Source: Scytonema sp045865695
GTDB taxonomy: Bacteria > Cyanobacteriota > Cyanobacteriia > Cyanobacteriales > Nostocaceae
NCBI RefSeq assembly: GCF_045865695.1
Contig: NZ_BAACAP010000229.1
Span: 1 to 64,000, forward strand
Length of the DNA: 64,000 nucleotides
Direction: 5' to 3'
This document shows positions 16,549 to 25,665 of this stretch, piece after piece. Below the pieces are notes generated by a model. It was not told the DNA's origin. It saw only the letters and a list, made by a program, of their open reading frames with translations, and made no database searches. The translations under genes and the position numbers were made by a program. How positions within the stretch are numbered: the stretch's first letter is position 1; each line of letters starts with the position of its first letter.

Positions 16549-17235
16549 TTATCTAGCTTGTAAACAAGCCAAAGGATCGGGAACGGGAAAAGCGTCAGAA
16601 CTCAAAGGAACAAACTTACGATTATCGGCATCATAAGCGACTATTTGTCCTGTTTCTATTTCATAAACCCAAGCATGAAGAGATAATTTACCAGCGTGCA
16701 ATTTAGAACGAATTACAGGATAAGTTTCTAAATTTTCAATCTGAGTCAGAACATTCTCTTCAACAGCTATTTTTAGGAGTTCCTCTCCATCATAATTCTT
16801 ATAATTTTCTCGTAAAAGACGACGAGTAGACTCTGCGTGTTGTTTTAACCAATTGTACACTAAAGGCATTTCATCAGATAAAGTATTTAACTGTAGGAGA
16901 GCTTTCATACTACCGCAATGAGAATGACCGCAAACAATAACGTGCTTAATGTTTAAGGCTGAAACAGCATATTCAATTCCTGCCCCCTCACTGTTATTAT
17001 AACTTCCGTGTGTTGGAATAATATTACCTAAATTCCTGATAATAAAAAGCTCTCCTGGTTTTGTTTGAGTTAATAAATTCGGATCGATACGGGAGTCAGA
17101 ACAAGTTATGAAGAGAATCTCAGGAGTTTGTCCTTGAGATAACTGCCGAAACATCTCCTGATGAATAGTGAAATAGTTCGTCTGAAATTCGTTAAGTCCT
17201 TTGATAATTCGTTTAATTGGCATTGTAGAATTCAT
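16549..17235 (-). CDS. beta-class carbonic anhydrase
   Basis: Zinc enzyme interconverting CO2 and bicarbonate. The 228-residue protein has the full beta-CA signature: CSDSRIDP (Cys45, Asp47, Arg49) and HSHCGSMKALL (His104, Cys107), giving the Cys2His(Asp) zinc site. RNLGNIIP and EYAVSALNIKHVIVCGH support the fold. There is no signal peptide, so it is cytoplasmic or carboxysomal; it lacks the long C-terminal extension of CcaA. It is the last gene of the minus-strand cluster after sbtA and the SbtB-like gene, which implies a role in the carbon-concentrating mechanism. Confidence 0.9.
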   Translation of the reverse strand: MNSTMPIKRIIKGLNEFQTNYFTIHQEMFRQLSQGQTPEILFITCSDSRIDPNLLTQTKPGELFIIRNLGNIIPTHGSYNNSEGAGIEYAVSALNIKHVIVCGHSHCGSMKALLQLNTLSDEMPLVYNWLKQHAESTRRLLRENYKNYDGEELLKIAVEENVLTQIENLETYPVIRSKLHAGKLSLHAWVYEIETGQIVAYDADNRKFVPLSSDAFPVPDPLACLQAR

Positions 17236-17297
17236 ACTATTTTCATTTTACTCGCGTTTTCCTTTAGTAGTAGCACCATGGTAAAGTTAACTTAAAG

Positions 17298-17921
17298 TTA
17301 GTGATTGACCCATTTGGCATCAGTAACTAAACATACGCCTCCTATTTTCTTCAGACTAGGAGTTATTTTCTGTACTAAACTATCTAATTGTTTCTCATTT
17401 GTACAGACTGTCATAATATAACTACTACTAAATAGACAATCTATATCCGGACAAGATAAACCTCGTTCTCCTTTACCTGATGTGTCTTTAATGATTGTGT
17501 AACCAGATACAGAGACGCTTTCTAAAATTTTTAGAGTGTCTTCAATGTAAGAGGTGTCTATAATAATCTCTACCTTCTTGACTTCTTGCATAACAGCGAT
17601 CGCTAAATCTATATTTTGGGAAAGTTGGTCTGAAGAGACTGCATTAGTCTCAGTTATCAAACAGACACCGCTAATTCGTTTGAGAATAGGTAAAATGTCA
17701 CCTAAAAGATAACCTAATTGTTTCTGAGTTGTGCAAAAAGTCGAAATGTAACTATTGCTAAATTCTCGACCTAAGTCGTTGTAACAAAAACCTCGTTTGC
17801 CTTTTCCTGAAGTATTTTCTATCAAAGTGTATCCAGTTACTCTAACTGAATCCAAAATATCTATAACTTCTCTAAGTTCCAGCGTACTAATGATAATTTC
17901 TACTCGGCTAACGAGTTGCAT
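17298..17921 (-). CDS. tandem-duplicated SbtB-like PII protein
   Basis: Two PII-like domains of about 105 residues lie head to tail, offset by exactly 110 residues. The pairs are RVEIIISTLELREVIDIL / KVEIIIDTSYIEDTLKIL, TGYTLIENTSGKGKRG / SGYTIIKDTSGKGERG and the GVCLITET / GVCLVTDA ends. GYT-x(5)-GKG-x-R is the SbtB ligand/T-loop region. Ordinary SbtB is a single domain that forms trimers, binds adenine nucleotides and regulates SbtA. Neither copy has the C-terminal CGPxGC redox loop. The chosen start is the ATG at 17921 (MQLVSRVEI), which leaves 207 residues. It sits directly downstream of sbtA on the same strand, so the regulatory role is well supported by context. Confidence 0.85.
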   Translation of the reverse strand: MQLVSRVEIIISTLELREVIDILDSVRVTGYTLIENTSGKGKRGFCYNDLGREFSNSYISTFCTTQKQLGYLLGDILPILKRISGVCLITETNAVSSDQLSQNIDLAIAVMQEVKKVEIIIDTSYIEDTLKILESVSVSGYTIIKDTSGKGERGLSCPDIDCLFSSSYIMTVCTNEKQLDSLVQKITPSLKKIGGVCLVTDAKWVNH

Positions 17922-18013
17922 AATGTATACCAATTTTAAATTGAAGAGCAGAAATATTTTGCATTTTAAAAGTTTTAACCCGAACAAATAAAACTATTTA
18001 TGCTAGTTTTAGA

Positions 18014-18988
18014 TTAGACACCAACTAGTTTAAGAATCTGTAAGTAGAGAGGAATCCCTATAATAATGTTGAAGGGGAATGTTAAAGCGAGAGCCATAGA
18101 TACATAGAGACTTGGGTTAGCCTCTGGAACTGTTAATCTCATAGCCGCAGGAACAGCAATATAAGAAGCACTGGCACATAAAACTGCAAACAAAAGCCCA
18201 TTTCCTTCCCCCATTCCCAGGACTTTTGAAATTAAAATTCCTAAGATGGCATTCGCAACTGGAATGAATACTGAAAATGCTATCAAAAAAGAACCTGTTT
18301 TGCTTAAGTCTTTAATTCTTCTGGCTGCAACTAATCCCATATCAAGTAAAAAGAAAGTCAGCGCACCGTAGAAAATTCCCTGAGTGAACGGCTGTAACTT
18401 CTCCCAACCTTTGTCTCCCGTAAGTAATCCAACAATCAAACTGCCAACTAGTAGAAAAACAGAGCCGTTTAAAAATGCCTCTTGCAGTACTTTACCCCAA
18501 GAGAATTCTTCTTCTCCTTGTGTCTTATGAGCAAACACTCTCACAAGAATTAAACCAATAATGATAGCCGGAGACTCCATAAGGGCTAATGCTGCAACCA
18601 TATGCCCTCCGTAAGCAATGTGCAATTTTTCGAGGAAGGAGCCAGCTGTAATGAAAGTGACTGCACTAATAGAACCGTAAGTAGCCGCGATCGCTGCTGC
18701 ATTATAATGGTCAAGCTTGAGCCTTAAGATAAAGAAGGTATAGACTGGGACAACAACAGCCATGACGATCGCAGCTACGAGAGTGGCTGCAATTTGCGAG
18801 TTAATTCCACTGTCTGCGAGTTCGTGTCCTCCCTTAAACCCAATAGCCAAAAGTAAATAAAGGGAAAATAGTTTGGGTAAGGGTTGAGGAATTTCTAGAT
18901 CGGATCTCAAAAAAACCGCCAGCATTCCCATAAAAAAGAATAAAACTGGCGGATTTAGGATATTAAATAGGATTAAACTGCCATCCAT
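18014..18988 (-). CDS. sbtA: sodium-dependent bicarbonate transporter SbtA
   Basis: Plasma-membrane Na+/HCO3- symporter, inducible under carbon limitation. The 324-residue protein is mostly membrane-spanning (about 10 segments). Family features include NPPVLFFFMGMLAVFLRSDLEIP at the start, GFKGGHELADSG, and the paired half-helix regions AATYGSISAVTFITAG and ASASYIAVPAAMRLTVPEANPSLY. The central loop (KTQGEEEFSW) is short. The SbtB-like regulator follows 92 nt downstream and the beta-carbonic anhydrase comes after it; a histidine kinase gene lies upstream on the same strand. Confidence 0.93.
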   Translation of the reverse strand: MDGSLILFNILNPPVLFFFMGMLAVFLRSDLEIPQPLPKLFSLYLLLAIGFKGGHELADSGINSQIAATLVAAIVMAVVVPVYTFFILRLKLDHYNAAAIAATYGSISAVTFITAGSFLEKLHIAYGGHMVAALALMESPAIIIGLILVRVFAHKTQGEEEFSWGKVLQEAFLNGSVFLLVGSLIVGLLTGDKGWEKLQPFTQGIFYGALTFFLLDMGLVAARRIKDLSKTGSFLIAFSVFIPVANAILGILISKVLGMGEGNGLLFAVLCASASYIAVPAAMRLTVPEANPSLYVSMALALTFPFNIIIGIPLYLQILKLVGV

Positions 18989-19095
18989 TACTTTTTTCTT
19001 TCCTAAGGATTACAAAACTTGATGAACTAATATACAAATTAGTTCACAAATCTTAAGAATATAGTGAGAATGGCTTAAGAATGTTCTTAAACTAT

Positions 19096-20484
19096 CTAAA
19101 ACGGTAATTGTACGGTAAAAGTTGTGAGTTGATTGGGCTGACTCGTAACACAAATCGTACCCCGATGCAAGCGAACAATTTCATGAGCGATCGCTAGTCC
19201 TAATCCCGATCCGCCCGTATTCCGAGAGCGATCGCTCTCAGCACGGTAGAAACGCTCAAACAGATGAGGTAAATGTTTTGCTTCAATTCCTTTACCTGTA
19301 TTGGTCACAGTCACTTTAGCCTCTCCCCTTTCCCGATGTGCTCTTACCGTAATTTGACCATCACTAGGAGTATACTTAATGGCGTTATCCAGTAAGTTTA
19401 AAAACAAGCAGGTTAAGCGATCGGAGTTACCAGGAACGTGAAGTGAAGGATCTATGCTAACACTTATTGTAATATTCTTGCTTTCTGCCAAAGGCTGAAT
19501 TTGTTCTATAAGAATTTCTAGTAGCTCGTTCAAATCAACATTAGTCAAGCTATGTCGGTATTCGGATGAGCTTTGATCCAAACGAGTGAGAAAAAGCAAT
19601 CCATTGGCAAGGCGAATTAAGCGATCGACTTCCCGTTGTAATTCTTGCAGGGTACTCTCGTATTCTTCTACAGTTCGCGCTCGACTCAAAGTTACACCAA
19701 GTCGCCCCTTCATCACTGTTAGAGGTGTGCGTAACTCGTGAGACGCATCAGCTGTAAATCGTCGTTCGTGCTCAAAAGCTGCTTCGAGGCGATCTAACAT
19801 CTTATCTATGGTGATAGCTAATCGTCCGACTTCATCGGTAGAACCTCGATAACCAATGCGCTGAGTAAAATCACCTGGTCCAATGGCTTGTGCAGTGCGG
19901 ATAATGCGATCGATAGGACGCAACGCCCGTTCAGCCAAAAATAGTCCTCCAAATGCTGCTACTAACAGGATAGTTGGACAACTAAAAAGCATCAAAGTTC
20001 GTAGATGTTCTGATGCTTTAGAAATGGGTTCAAGGGATTGAGCAACTTGCAACCAACCAGCCGTCGGGGATAAAGGTAATGGTTGAGTGTAAACTCGCCA
20101 AATTTTCTTGTGTTCCGTTACGTTAGTGTAACCCGGTTTGATTTGCGCGATCGCAGGCACAATCTGATAGCTACCAATGCCATCCCATACCTCACCCTTG
20201 GGTGAAATTAACCGTACAGTAAAGCCAGCATTAGCTAACTGACGGGTAATTGTTGCTGACTGCTTTCTTATCTTAAAGGCAGGATGAGCATCCTGCTCGA
20301 TAACCTCAGTGAAAGTTTCAGAAGCAGCAACCTGCAAAGCTGTATCTAATTGACCGAGTAAACTATTTTCTAATTGAACGTATAGATAGGTACTAAAAAG
20401 TACCAACGTACAGCCCAAGAGTAGTACGTACCACGCTGTTAGGCGCGTCCTAATCGTACTTTTACCGAATCGCAAAAAAAACAT
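19096..20484 (-). CDS. sensor histidine kinase with HAMP domain
   Basis: 462-residue membrane sensor kinase of the CusS/EnvZ-like type. TM1 is at ~17-37, a periplasmic sensor region at ~38-162, TM2 at ~165-185, HAMP at ~186-238 (ALRPIDRIIRTAQAIGPGDF), and the dimerisation helix carries phospho-acceptor His249 in ADASHELRTPL. ATPase boxes follow: N (LFLNLLDNAIKYT), G1 (VTNTGKGIEAKHL), F (LFERFYR) and G2 (GGSGLGLAIAHEI). The response regulator gene lies 5 nt upstream in the same operon. Its location between sbtA and the secreted carbonic anhydrase suggests, but does not prove, a link to inorganic carbon. Confidence 0.9.
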   Translation of the reverse strand: MFFLRFGKSTIRTRLTAWYVLLLGCTLVLFSTYLYVQLENSLLGQLDTALQVAASETFTEVIEQDAHPAFKIRKQSATITRQLANAGFTVRLISPKGEVWDGIGSYQIVPAIAQIKPGYTNVTEHKKIWRVYTQPLPLSPTAGWLQVAQSLEPISKASEHLRTLMLFSCPTILLVAAFGGLFLAERALRPIDRIIRTAQAIGPGDFTQRIGYRGSTDEVGRLAITIDKMLDRLEAAFEHERRFTADASHELRTPLTVMKGRLGVTLSRARTVEEYESTLQELQREVDRLIRLANGLLFLTRLDQSSSEYRHSLTNVDLNELLEILIEQIQPLAESKNITISVSIDPSLHVPGNSDRLTCLFLNLLDNAIKYTPSDGQITVRAHRERGEAKVTVTNTGKGIEAKHLPHLFERFYRAESDRSRNTGGSGLGLAIAHEIVRLHRGTICVTSQPNQLTTFTVQLPF

Positions 20485-20489
20485 AAGAA

Positions 20490-21170
20490 TTAACTAACGG
20501 AAAAAGACTTCAGGCAATATCCTACCCCTCTCACTGTGTGGAGTAGTGGTTGGTCAAAACCCCGGTCTATTTTTCGTCTCAGATAACCGACATACACATC
20601 AACAACGTTGGAATCGCTATAGAAATCAAAATCCCAGACATGCTCTCCTATTTGGGTTCGGGTCACTACTGAATTAGAATTACGCAACAAATATTCTAAA
20701 AGTTTAAATTCTAAGGGGCTAAGTTCGATCGCACGCCCTGCACGCTGAACTTCTCTTTTAACAACATCCATAGTTAAATCGCCCTCTTGCAAAATCGTAT
20801 TAAATTGTAGTGGAGGGCGACGTTGTAAAGCTCGCAAACGTGCAAGTAGTTCTGAAAATGCAAAAGGTTTAACCAAGTAGTCATCCGCTCCCCGATCCAA
20901 TCCTTTAACCCTGTCTTCTACAGTATCCCGTGCTGTGAGCAGTAACACGGGAGTTTGAATTTTTTGGCTCCGGAATTCGCTCAGTAGCTTCAACCCATCA
21001 ATATTAGGTAGCATGATGTCTAAGATGATGATGTCGTACTCCACAGATGAGACATATTCTCGACCCTCTTCACCATCGCAAGCAACATCTACGGCATAAC
21101 TCATCTCCCTCAAACCTTGACTAATAAATTGAGCGATCCCTGGTTCATCTTCAACTAGCAAAATCCGCAT
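20490..21170 (-). CDS. OmpR-family response regulator
   Basis: 226-residue DNA-binding regulator. The receiver domain (~1-118) has the acidic pocket Glu8/Asp9, phospho-acceptor Asp51 (IILDIMLP), Thr in LLTARD and Lys in LVKPF. The winged helix (~128-222) ends with TVRGVGYCL. It is the upstream partner of the histidine kinase at 19096-20484, with stop and start 5 nt apart, so it presumably receives phosphate from it. Targets are unknown; the neighbouring sbtA, SbtB-like and carbonic anhydrase genes are candidates. Confidence 0.92.
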   Translation of the reverse strand: MRILLVEDEPGIAQFISQGLREMSYAVDVACDGEEGREYVSSVEYDIIILDIMLPNIDGLKLLSEFRSQKIQTPVLLLTARDTVEDRVKGLDRGADDYLVKPFAFSELLARLRALQRRPPLQFNTILQEGDLTMDVVKREVQRAGRAIELSPLEFKLLEYLLRNSNSVVTRTQIGEHVWDFDFYSDSNVVDVYVGYLRRKIDRGFDQPLLHTVRGVGYCLKSFSVS

Positions 21171-21296
21171 ATTCTTTCAGAATACATAAGTTGGATGTCT
21201 TGGTTATAAAAATAACAAAATTTTCAGAGACAATGAGCAATGGGCAATGGGCAATGATTTTTTTTACTATGCCCTATTCCCTATGCCCATCCATCC

Positions 21297-22454
21297 TTAC
21301 GATGTTGCTTTCAGTGCGTCGGCTTGCTTTTGGGTTGTAATCAAAGCGCGATCGGGAACTTGTACGCCATCACGCAAGGTCACATCAACAACTATAGCTC
21401 CACTACCAATTGTCACGTTATTACCAACTTGAGAGCGAAATAGCACCGTATCATCGCCAATGGTTAGGTTGTTGCCAACCTCTAAAGGACCGTGAAAGAC
21501 GATATTATCCTCCGTGTGTAGATTATCGCCAATGCGAATACTCGTCCCTTTTAAAGCATGGAAAGTCACGCGGTCTTCAATGTTAGCATTTTCGCCAATG
21601 ATAATTGGTGAACCTTCATCAGCACGAATTGAAGTCCGCCGTCCCACCATGCTGTTATCTCCTATCCGCACATCGCCAACAACACGAGCAAATTCTTTAA
21701 ATTGTACGTTTTTACCAATAGTAGGTGGGAGCGGCTTGGGATTCCAAGAAGTTTTTGGTGCAGGAGTGACTCCAACAACAGCCATAAATCCTTGTTTCTC
21801 GTAAAGTTCGCCGTAGTTTTCTGCAAACTCTTCGTTGACTTTTAAGACCTCTTGTTGAAATTTAGAATTAGCGTCTGTTTTCAGTGGCAAAGCATCTGCT
21901 TGTGCTTGTGTTGTAATAACCGAGCCAATTGGTACTAAACGGTTTTTACCAATACGCACGTTAGACAGCTTTACACCATGTAACACAAAAGCACCGTCCT
22001 CAAGCACTACGTTGTTAAGGTTTGCATGGAAACCTATAAAGGTAAAGTTACCAATTTTTGAATTTTTGATATTTGCTTGATGGGCAATACTAACTTGTTG
22101 TCCGGTACTACTGGAAAGCTTACCACATTCTGCAGTAGGAGCTTTTTGATTTTGTAGCGCAAGCAATACGATATTGTCTTGGAGGTTAGTTTGATTGCCA
22201 ATACAAATACGAGTACTAGGATCTGCTCGTACAACAGTATTACTAGCAATGAAGATTTGTTTACCCACTGAGACATTACCAAATAATTCAACCAGTGGAC
22301 TGATAAAGCCACCGTTTACCAAAACAGTTACTGGATTAGATAAACTGACTAAGTTACTACTTTGTGCGAAAACAACTTGTCCAAAAGCAAGAGCGCATAA
22401 AAAAGCTACTAAGATCGGAGCAAAGAGAGATTTTTTTCTGAATTTATTATGCAT
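21297..22454 (-). CDS. secreted tandem gamma-carbonic-anhydrase-like protein
   Basis: The protein has a signal peptide (KKSLFAPILVAFLCALAFGQVVFAQ) followed by two left-handed beta-helix modules. The first runs from ~NPVTVLVNGGFISPLVEL to GSVITTQAQADALP, the second from IGKNVQFKEFARVVGDV to ALITTQKQADAL. Both resemble CcmM/Cam gamma-carbonic anhydrases (TSIRADEGSPIIIG). Histidines matching zinc ligands are clear in module 2 (VTFHAL, NIVFHGP), while module 1 has lost most of them (NIVLLAL). The start is taken at the ATG at 22454; an upstream codon at 22481 is less likely. Periplasmic CO2/bicarbonate interconversion is inferred. It lies upstream of the response regulator gene on the same strand. 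Confidence 0.75.
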   Translation of the reverse strand: MHNKFRKKSLFAPILVAFLCALAFGQVVFAQSSNLVSLSNPVTVLVNGGFISPLVELFGNVSVGKQIFIASNTVVRADPSTRICIGNQTNLQDNIVLLALQNQKAPTAECGKLSSSTGQQVSIAHQANIKNSKIGNFTFIGFHANLNNVVLEDGAFVLHGVKLSNVRIGKNRLVPIGSVITTQAQADALPLKTDANSKFQQEVLKVNEEFAENYGELYEKQGFMAVVGVTPAPKTSWNPKPLPPTIGKNVQFKEFARVVGDVRIGDNSMVGRRTSIRADEGSPIIIGENANIEDRVTFHALKGTSIRIGDNLHTEDNIVFHGPLEVGNNLTIGDDTVLFRSQVGNNVTIGSGAIVVDVTLRDGVQVPDRALITTQKQADALKATS

Positions 22455-22566
22455 GAGATATGTCCATCGACTCTTTAGCATTACAGTTGCATTATGCTGT
22501 ATTCAGCAACACTAACTTTGTCAAAAGTAAGGATAGTATTGAAGAGTACTTTTTAATATCAACCTT

Positions 22567-22848
22567 ATGGAGGATGACAAATTGAAATTTAGAAATCAGC
22601 TTATCCAGGAACCCCTTAAAGAGTTAGATGTTTTCCAATGGTCTATTTGGACTAAAGAAGTTTCAAAATTTCCTTGGACTTACGAAGAGCAGGAAACTTG
22701 TTATTTTTTAGAAGGAGATGTCATTGTGATTCCTGATGGGGGTCAGCCCGTGCAAATGGGCAAAGGCGATTTGGTGACTTTTCCGGCTGGAATGTCCTGC
22801 ACTTGGGACATTAGAAGCGATGTCAAAAAACATTATTGTTTTGATTAG
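22567..22848 (+). CDS. cupin-fold protein (DUF861 / cupin_3 type)
   Basis: Single small cupin of 93 residues with the cupin_3 pattern seen in ureidoglycine-aminohydrolase-like proteins: WSIWTKEVSKFPWTYEEQETCYFLEGDVIVIPDGG, then GKGDLVTFPAGMSCTWDIR. It has no signal peptide. The gene ends 5 nt before the creatininase-family gene, so the two are probably cotranscribed. The substrate is unknown; proteins of this family occur as stand-alone cupins in most cyanobacteria. Confidence 0.8.
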   Translation: MEDDKLKFRNQLIQEPLKELDVFQWSIWTKEVSKFPWTYEEQETCYFLEGDVIVIPDGGQPVQMGKGDLVTFPAGMSCTWDIRSDVKKHYCFD

Positions 22849-22853
22849 AAAAA

Positions 22854-23597
22854 ATGCTCTTACATTTAAGTACTTGGCAGGAAGTAGAAGCTTATCTACA
22901 GCAGTCTCAAGGTATTATCTTACCAATTGGTTCTACCGAACAACACGGACCAACGGGATTGATTGGGACGGATGCAATTTGTGCAGAAGCGATCGCTCGT
23001 GGTGTGGGAGAAGCAACTCACGCAATTGTTGGTCCAACGATAAACGTTGGCATGGCATTGCATCACACAGGATTTCCTGGCACAATCAGTTTGCGTCCGA
23101 GTACGATGATTCAACTCGTGCGAGATTACGTTACCTCTCTAGCGAAAGCTGGTTTTACCAAATTTTATTTTATCAACGGGCATGGGGGTAACATTGCCAC
23201 CCTCAAAGCAGCTTTTTCTGAAGCTTACGCACATTTGGAGGATTTGCAAATTCCCAATGCCCATAAAGTTCAATGTCACCTAGCTAACTGGTTTATGTGT
23301 AGTTCTGTTTACAAGCTAGCCAAGGAATTATACGGTGACCAAGAAGGTTCTCATGCAACACCGAGTGAAGTTGCTGTGACTCAGTATGTCTATCCAGAAG
23401 CCATCAAACAAGCGCCTCTTTCTACAGAAGTTGGTAGCGGACACAGAATTTATGGTGCAACTGACTTTCGCCAAAAATATCCAGATGGCAGGATGGGTTC
23501 AAATCCTGCCTTGGCAACACCAGAACACGGTCAGCAGTTCTATGAATTAGCTGTCAAGGAACTGAGTCAGGGGTATCTGGAATTTTTGGGTAATTAA
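22854..23597 (+). CDS. creatininase family amidohydrolase
   Basis: 247-residue metal-dependent hydrolase of the creatininase/FAPy-deformylase family. Metal-binding motifs are present: GSTEQHGPTGLIGTDA near residues 27-42, GMALHHTGFPGTISL, FINGHGGNIATL and EGSHATPSE. These Glu, His and Asp residues hold two metal ions. Substrates in this family range from creatinine to formamidopyrimidines and cannot be assigned here. It follows the cupin gene by 5 nt, and its stop overlaps the convergent malic enzyme gene by 4 nt. Confidence 0.85.
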   Translation: MLLHLSTWQEVEAYLQQSQGIILPIGSTEQHGPTGLIGTDAICAEAIARGVGEATHAIVGPTINVGMALHHTGFPGTISLRPSTMIQLVRDYVTSLAKAGFTKFYFINGHGGNIATLKAAFSEAYAHLEDLQIPNAHKVQCHLANWFMCSSVYKLAKELYGDQEGSHATPSEVAVTQYVYPEAIKQAPLSTEVGSGHRIYGATDFRQKYPDGRMGSNPALATPEHGQQFYELAVKELSQGYLEFLGN

Positions 23598-24985
23598 CTT
23601 CTGGCAATACCTTCTTGACGTGCAGCACGTTGCACCGCACCTGCAACCGCAGTCGCCACACGTTCGTCAAATACAGAAGGAATGATGTGTTCTTTGTCAA
23701 GATCGGAAGGGTTAATTAAAGAAGCGATCGCTGTTGCTGCTTCCAAATACATACTAGTAGTAATTGTTGCCGCACGACAATCCAAAGCACCTCGGAAAAC
23801 ACCAGGGAAAGCCAAAACGTTATTGATTTGATTTGGGTAATCACTGCGACCTGTTGCCATAACAGCCACATCATCTTTGACTAATTCTGGTTGAATTTCA
23901 GGAATTGGATTTGCCATTGCAAAAACAATCGGATCTTTTGCCATAGAACGCACCATTTCTGGTGTTAAAACCCCTGGTACGCTAACACCGACAAAAACAT
24001 CCGCACCTTGTAATGCGCCTGCTAGAGTTCCTTGGGCTTTAACAGCAAATTCGCGCTTTTCTTCTGTGAGGTCTGTACGATTGACAGAAAGAATACCTTT
24101 TGAGTCGCACATCCAAATTTTTTCCGCTCCTGCTTTACGAAGCAATCGAGCACAAGCGACTCCAGCTGCTCCTGCACCGTTGACAACAATGCGAACGTCT
24201 GCAATGGATTTATGAACTAGCTTCAAAGCGTTCAACAACGCTGCTAAAGTGACGATCGCCGTACCGTGTTGGTCATCATGAAAAACCGGAATATCGAGTT
24301 CCTGTCTGAGTTTTGCTTCAATTTCAAAACAACGAGGAGCGGCGATATCTTCTAAATTGACTCCCCCAAAGACTGGGGCAATATTTTTAACAGCTTCAAC
24401 AATTTTGTCAGTGTCTTGAGTTGCCAAGCAAATCGGAAAGGCATCAATTCCGGCAAATTCTTTGAATAGCATGGCTTTACCTTCCATAACTGGTAAAGCA
24501 GCCGCCGGACCGAGATTTCCTAGCCCCAAGACGGCACTACCATCAGTGACAATTGCTACAGTATTTTGTTTAATGGTTAAATTGTGAACTTCTTCAGGAT
24601 TTTGGGCAATGGCATTGCATATGCGCCCTACTCCTGGGGTATAAGCCATTGCTAAATCGGAGACGCTTTTGAGAGGAATTCTACTGGCAATGCTAATTTT
24701 TCCGCCGCGATGCAAATTGAAGGTGCGATCGTAGACGTTTAATACCTTGATATCTGGTAAGGCTTTAACCGCTTGCACAATTGTCTCTGCATGCTCGGTG
24801 CTAGCTGCATCGACAGTGATATCGCGAATCGAAATACCTCTTGTCTGTTCGATGAGGTCAATTAAACCAAAGTTACCGCCACTGGTTGCGATCGCTTTGG
24901 TTACAGTTGCCAACATTCCAATGCGGTTGGGGATTTCCACCCGGATTGTTACGCTAAAACTAGAATTAGGGGTCAGGTCTGCCAT
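23594..24985 (-). CDS. NAD(P)-dependent malic enzyme with N-terminal ACT domain
   Basis: Decarboxylates malate to pyruvate, giving NAD(P)H and CO2. The 463-residue protein has an ACT-type regulatory domain at ~8-85 (TIRVEIPNRIGMLATVTKAI), then the malic N domain (AYTPGVGRIC, catalytic Tyr; GLGNLGPAAALPVMEGKAMLFKEF, catalytic Lys) and metal ligands in NLEDIAAPRCFEIE and VFHDDQHGTA. The Rossmann motif GAGAAGVACARLL follows. The ACT domain suggests allosteric control by an amino acid. This short bacterial form is normal for cyanobacteria. Confidence 0.92.
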   Translation of the reverse strand: MADLTPNSSFSVTIRVEIPNRIGMLATVTKAIATSGGNFGLIDLIEQTRGISIRDITVDAASTEHAETIVQAVKALPDIKVLNVYDRTFNLHRGGKISIASRIPLKSVSDLAMAYTPGVGRICNAIAQNPEEVHNLTIKQNTVAIVTDGSAVLGLGNLGPAAALPVMEGKAMLFKEFAGIDAFPICLATQDTDKIVEAVKNIAPVFGGVNLEDIAAPRCFEIEAKLRQELDIPVFHDDQHGTAIVTLAALLNALKLVHKSIADVRIVVNGAGAAGVACARLLRKAGAEKIWMCDSKGILSVNRTDLTEEKREFAVKAQGTLAGALQGADVFVGVSVPGVLTPEMVRSMAKDPIVFAMANPIPEIQPELVKDDVAVMATGRSDYPNQINNVLAFPGVFRGALDCRAATITTSMYLEAATAIASLINPSDLDKEHIIPSVFDERVATAVAGAVQRAARQEGIARS

Positions 24986-25128
24986 TCTTTGTTGATTTTT
25001 TCTGGATGTGCGAGTGAGATGCTCACTTTAAGTTAAACCTTAAAACCAGATTTTTTACTGTAAGAAGTCAAAATTTGGTAACAATACAGTATATAAGATA
25101 TTTCCATTGTGCAACTCAGAGTATCTTT

Positions 25129-25653
25129 ATGTCTTACACAGTATCTACTGCAACAGTTGATGACTTAAACAGTGTTGGGCAACTCATCAATGATTACGTG
25201 AGCCAAAATCTCAATATGCCAAGATGGTCTTGTTCTATTGAAACTCTCAAGCGCGATTATACAAGTGGTTGCTTCCGTATGAACGTTGTTTATAGTGACG
25301 AGCAACTTATCGGTTTTGCTGCTTGGACGCCAAGCTACGATTTACATCATTGCGTTCATGGGGCGGTTTTCCTTGATTTTTATGTCGATCCAGCTTATCG
25401 CTGTCGGGGATTAGGTGCAGCGTTGCTGTGTGCGATCGCTCTTGAAATAACTCGTCTTGGCTACGATTTTATGCGCGGGTCTGCTATGTCGGGACGAGCT
25501 TCTCGATTATACAAAAGAGTTGGAGTACAATTTGGAGCAAATGAGTATAACGTTAGCGGTAGAGCACTACGGCAACTTGCAAGTTTAGCAGGCTTGTCCG
25601 CACGAGAAATTGTTCGAGGTTTGCCTACTCAGGAAATGAATTACCAAGATTAG
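25129..25653 (+). CDS. GNAT family acetyltransferase
   Basis: GNAT fold of about 174 residues: AVFLDFYVDPAYRCRGLGAALLCAIALEITRLG contains the acetyl-CoA loop (CRGLGAA), followed by RLYKRVGVQFGANEYNVSG. The start is taken at the ATG at 25129 (MSYTVSTATVDDL); a TTG at 25075 would add 18 residues of non-conserved sequence. The acceptor is unknown. Its end is 12 nt from the convergent DUF433 gene. Confidence 0.8.
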   Translation: MSYTVSTATVDDLNSVGQLINDYVSQNLNMPRWSCSIETLKRDYTSGCFRMNVVYSDEQLIGFAAWTPSYDLHHCVHGAVFLDFYVDPAYRCRGLGAALLCAIALEITRLGYDFMRGSAMSGRASRLYKRVGVQFGANEYNVSGRALRQLASLAGLSAREIVRGLPTQEMNYQD

Positions 25654-25665
25654 CCGTGCCATTGA

